6,361 bases of DNA from Myxococcota bacterium. GTDB lineage: Bacteria; Myxococcota_A; Polyangia; HGW-17. The position numbers and the translations under genes are program-made. Below, piece after piece: positions 4,944-6,361 of this stretch (the first letter of the stretch is position 1; the number at the start of each line of letters is the position of its first letter). The notes under the pieces are model-generated. The model was not told where the DNA came from, made no database searches, and saw only the letters and a list, made by a program, of their open reading frames with translations. The stretch is taken from the NCBI GenBank assembly GCA_018821745.1, contig JAHJLU010000195.1, positions 1 to 6,361 on the forward strand. The letters run 5' to 3'.

Positions 4944-4950
4944 AGGAGGA
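4944..4950 (+). promoter_or_regulatory. Ribosome binding site of the six-Cys-repeat lipoprotein gene
   Basis: AGGAGGA is a near-perfect Shine-Dalgarno, 4 nt before the ATG at 4955, and defines the start of a frame that then runs open to the window edge. Confidence 0.85.
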
Positions 4951-4954
4951 CATC

Positions 4955-6361
4955 ATGCGTACTCTCACCCTTATCTCGGTTCTGCTGTTTTCTTTTTCTT
5001 TTTTGGCCTGTGACGACGACGGCGGCACCGCCAACGAGGTGTGTAACAACGCCACCGACGACGACGGCGACGGGCTCATTGACTGCGATGATCCCGACTG
5101 TATGTCCTGGAGCGGCTGCCAGACCAACAATGTCAACAACACGAACAACGTGAACAATGTGAACAATACCAACAATGTCAACCCCGTGTGCGGCAATGGA
5201 ACGGTGGAGGGCGATGAGGATTGTGAGGGCTCTGACCTCAACGGGGCAAGCTGTCTGAGTCTGGGCTACACCGGTGGTACGCTGGGCTGCTCCGAGGGAT
5301 GTCTCTACGACGAGTCCGCCTGCGAGGTCCCGGTTGACTGTGGCAACGGCTCCATTGACAACGATGAGGAGTGCGACGGCACAAACCTGCAGGACCAGAC
5401 CTGCCAGACCCTGGGCTACCATGGCGGGACGCTGTTCTGCACCAACGCCTGCCAGTTGGACACCAGCTCCTGTGAGGAGTCCGGATCCTGTGGTGACGCC
5501 ATAATCCAGGGCTCCTTCGAAGAGTGCGAGGGGGCGAATCTCAATGGCGAAACCTGTACAAGTCAGGGGTTTTCCGGTGGAACCCTAGCCTGCAGTGACG
5601 AGTGTGCCTTTGACTATGGCAGCTGCATCTCCAATGCGGTGTGCGGCGACGGCAGCGTGGAGATGCCCGAAGATTGCGAGAGCGGAAATCTCAACGGAGA
5701 ATCCTGTATCACCCTCGGTTATTACGGCGGGCTCCTGGGTTGCCTCTCGGACTGTTCCTTCAACCTCGTCTCCTGTGAGGGTGCCGGGCGCTGTGGCGAC
5801 GGGACGGTTCAGTCCAGTTATGGCGAAGAGTGCGATGGATCCAGTCTCGCCGGGCAGACCTGCGAGTCCCTGGGGTACTATGGCGGGAACCTCCTGTGCG
5901 GCGGCTCCTGCGGGTTTGATCTCAGCGACTGCGCTGCTGCGGGCCAATGCGGTGACGGTGTGGTTCAGAGCTCCCAGGGAGAAATCTGCGACGGCAGCAG
6001 TTTCGGGACCAACACCTGCGCCACCTTCAGTTTCGCCTCGGGATCCCTCGTGTGCAACACTGACTGCAGCGCCGACTACAGTGGCTGCACCGGGCTCACC
6101 GTCTCCGTGGTGCAGGGAGGCAAGGATCACACCTGTGCGCTGGGCACTGCGGGGAACCTCTTCTGCTGGGGCTACGGCCCTCTGGGGCTCCCCGGCGCCG
6201 GCGCGACCAGCACCACACCCATTGTCAGCCAGATGCCCGCCGGCGTGACCTTTACCACTTTGGCTGCGGGGACCATCCACAACTGTGCCATCGACACCGC
6301 CGGCAAGGCCTGGTGCTGGGGTGACGCCAACGACGGCAAGCTGGGTATCGGCGGTGGCGGC
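4955..6361 (+). CDS. Large lipoprotein with six Cys6 repeats and RCC1-type blades (3' end outside window)
   Basis: The frame stays open for 469 codons to the window edge, so the gene is partial at its 3' end. The signal peptide (hydrophobic 4-18) ends FLAC with lipidated Cys19, followed by DDD. Residues 30-55 hold an acidic, probably calcium-binding segment, DDDGDGLIDCDDPDC at 35-49. An Asn-rich linker spans 58-76. Six repeats of 45-48 residues follow (79-378), each C-x10-12-C-x9-C-x11-C-x3-C-x6-C, joined by exactly five residues; typical text is CGDG, then E-x-C-(D/E)G, LGYxGG and C-x3-C. From about 383 the sequence turns into RCC1-like propeller blades: HTCAL...FCWG (393-406) and HNCAI...WCWG (442-456), each with a Cys pair. 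The protein is probably anchored in the outer membrane and faces outward. RCC1-type domains outside eukaryotes are usually binding modules; the ligand is unknown. Strong ribosome binding site. Confidence 0.92.
   Translation, partial: MRTLTLISVLLFSFSFLACDDDGGTANEVCNNATDDDGDGLIDCDDPDCMSWSGCQTNNVNNTNNVNNVNNTNNVNPVCGNGTVEGDEDCEGSDLNGASCLSLGYTGGTLGCSEGCLYDESACEVPVDCGNGSIDNDEECDGTNLQDQTCQTLGYHGGTLFCTNACQLDTSSCEESGSCGDAIIQGSFEECEGANLNGETCTSQGFSGGTLACSDECAFDYGSCISNAVCGDGSVEMPEDCESGNLNGESCITLGYYGGLLGCLSDCSFNLVSCEGAGRCGDGTVQSSYGEECDGSSLAGQTCESLGYYGGNLLCGGSCGFDLSDCAAAGQCGDGVVQSSQGEICDGSSFGTNTCATFSFASGSLVCNTDCSADYSGCTGLTVSVVQGGKDHTCALGTAGNLFCWGYGPLGLPGAGATSTTPIVSQMPAGVTFTTLAAGTIHNCAIDTAGKAWCWGDANDGKLGIGGGG
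5126..5182 (+). repeat. Asn-rich triplet linker (NNV/NNT)
   Basis: Residues 58-76 are built of 9-nt units encoding NNV or NNT in the order V-T-V-V-T-V, ending with one more Asn. Codons for the same residue differ between units (AAC/AAT, GTC/GTG, ACG/ACC), so the repeat is kept at the protein level rather than being a fresh DNA duplication. It separates the acidic segment at the membrane anchor from the Cys-repeat rod and probably acts as a flexible stalk. Confidence 0.85.
5189..6088 (+). repeat. Six-copy cysteine-rich protein repeat
   Basis: Copies lie at 5189-5323, 5339-5473, 5489-5626, 5642-5776, 5792-5932 and 5948-6088, measured from first to last Cys. Each encodes six Cys with spacing x10-12, x9, x11, x3, x6, and five residues join each copy to the next. 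Only the first interval varies (10, 10, 11, 10, 12, 12). Copy 6 has lost the LGYxGG motif (FSFASG instead). The 36 cysteines could form three disulfides per unit, giving a rigid rod. Confidence 0.92.
6101..6361 (+). other. Start of an RCC1-type propeller domain
   Basis: From residue 383 two blade-like units can be read, each with the pattern G-(x)n-H-x-C-A-(L/I)-x3-G-x3-C-W-G. The first blade has an atypical turn (GYGPLGLPGAG) in place of the usual G-x-L-G; the second continues KLGIGGGG to the edge. Complete RCC1 propellers have about seven blades, so several more are expected beyond the window. Confidence 0.85.

Noticed and set aside
5585..6280. 231-aa minus-strand frame and the overlapping 217-aa plus-strand frame at 5595-6248
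   Set aside because: Both are shadows of the Cys6-repeat lipoprotein frame, which has a signal peptide, ribosome binding site and regular repeats.
331..6361. Phage defence, toxin-antitoxin or mobile-element genes
   Set aside because: All six supported genes are envelope, redox or TPR-type proteins; no nuclease, integrase, transposase, kinase or toxin motif was found.

Overview
The window looks like chromosomal DNA from a GC-rich, Gram-negative bacterium of the former Deltaproteobacteria (Myxococcota, Bradymonadota or a relative). This placement is an inference. It rests on very Cys-rich secreted lipoproteins, a MopE-type CDGLDNNCDG motif, DDDGDGLIDCDDPDC-type acidic motifs, an Asn-rich NNV/NNT linker, six-Cys repeats joined to RCC1 blades, and a C-terminal Phe on a predicted outer-membrane barrel. 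The sequence alone does not fix a genus.

Six genes are supported. From left to right: (1) 331-1545 minus, a 404-aa Cys-rich secreted protein, probably a lipoprotein, with a MopE-like motif and a C-terminal beta-sandwich resembling a pre-peptidase C-terminal domain; (2) 1897-2661 plus, a 254-aa acidic cytoplasmic TPR-like helical protein, probably starting at TTG behind a strong Shine-Dalgarno; (3) 3136-3744 plus, a 202-aa predicted outer-membrane beta-barrel with a signal peptide; (4) 3762-4265 minus, a 167-aa rubrerythrin/ferritin-like diiron protein; (5) 4485-4868 plus, a 127-aa lipoprotein with a thioredoxin/glutaredoxin-like fold and a CGIC motif; (6) 4955-6361 plus, the first 469 residues of a large lipoprotein that runs off the right edge, with an Asn-rich linker, six regular six-Cys repeats and the start of an RCC1-type propeller.

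Three longer non-coding stretches stand out. 1-330 has only small inverted repeats. 1546-1896 is the divergent control region between genes 1 and 2 and has several short dyads. 2662-3135 is the most structured: five consecutive inverted repeats, one of them a perfect 12-bp pair with TATAAT in its loop, followed by three exact copies of a 16-bp tandem repeat.

As a working picture, this is a cell-envelope locus: two large disulfide-rich surface lipoproteins, an outer-membrane barrel, an exported thiol-active lipoprotein, and a diiron protein that fits oxidative-stress protection. The rubrerythrin-like gene and the thioredoxin-like lipoprotein diverge from a shared 219-bp region and may be co-regulated. 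No defence system, CRISPR array, rRNA, tRNA, transposase or phage gene was found. The most unusual items are the six-Cys-repeat/RCC1 lipoprotein and the hairpin-plus-tandem-repeat region at 2662-3135.
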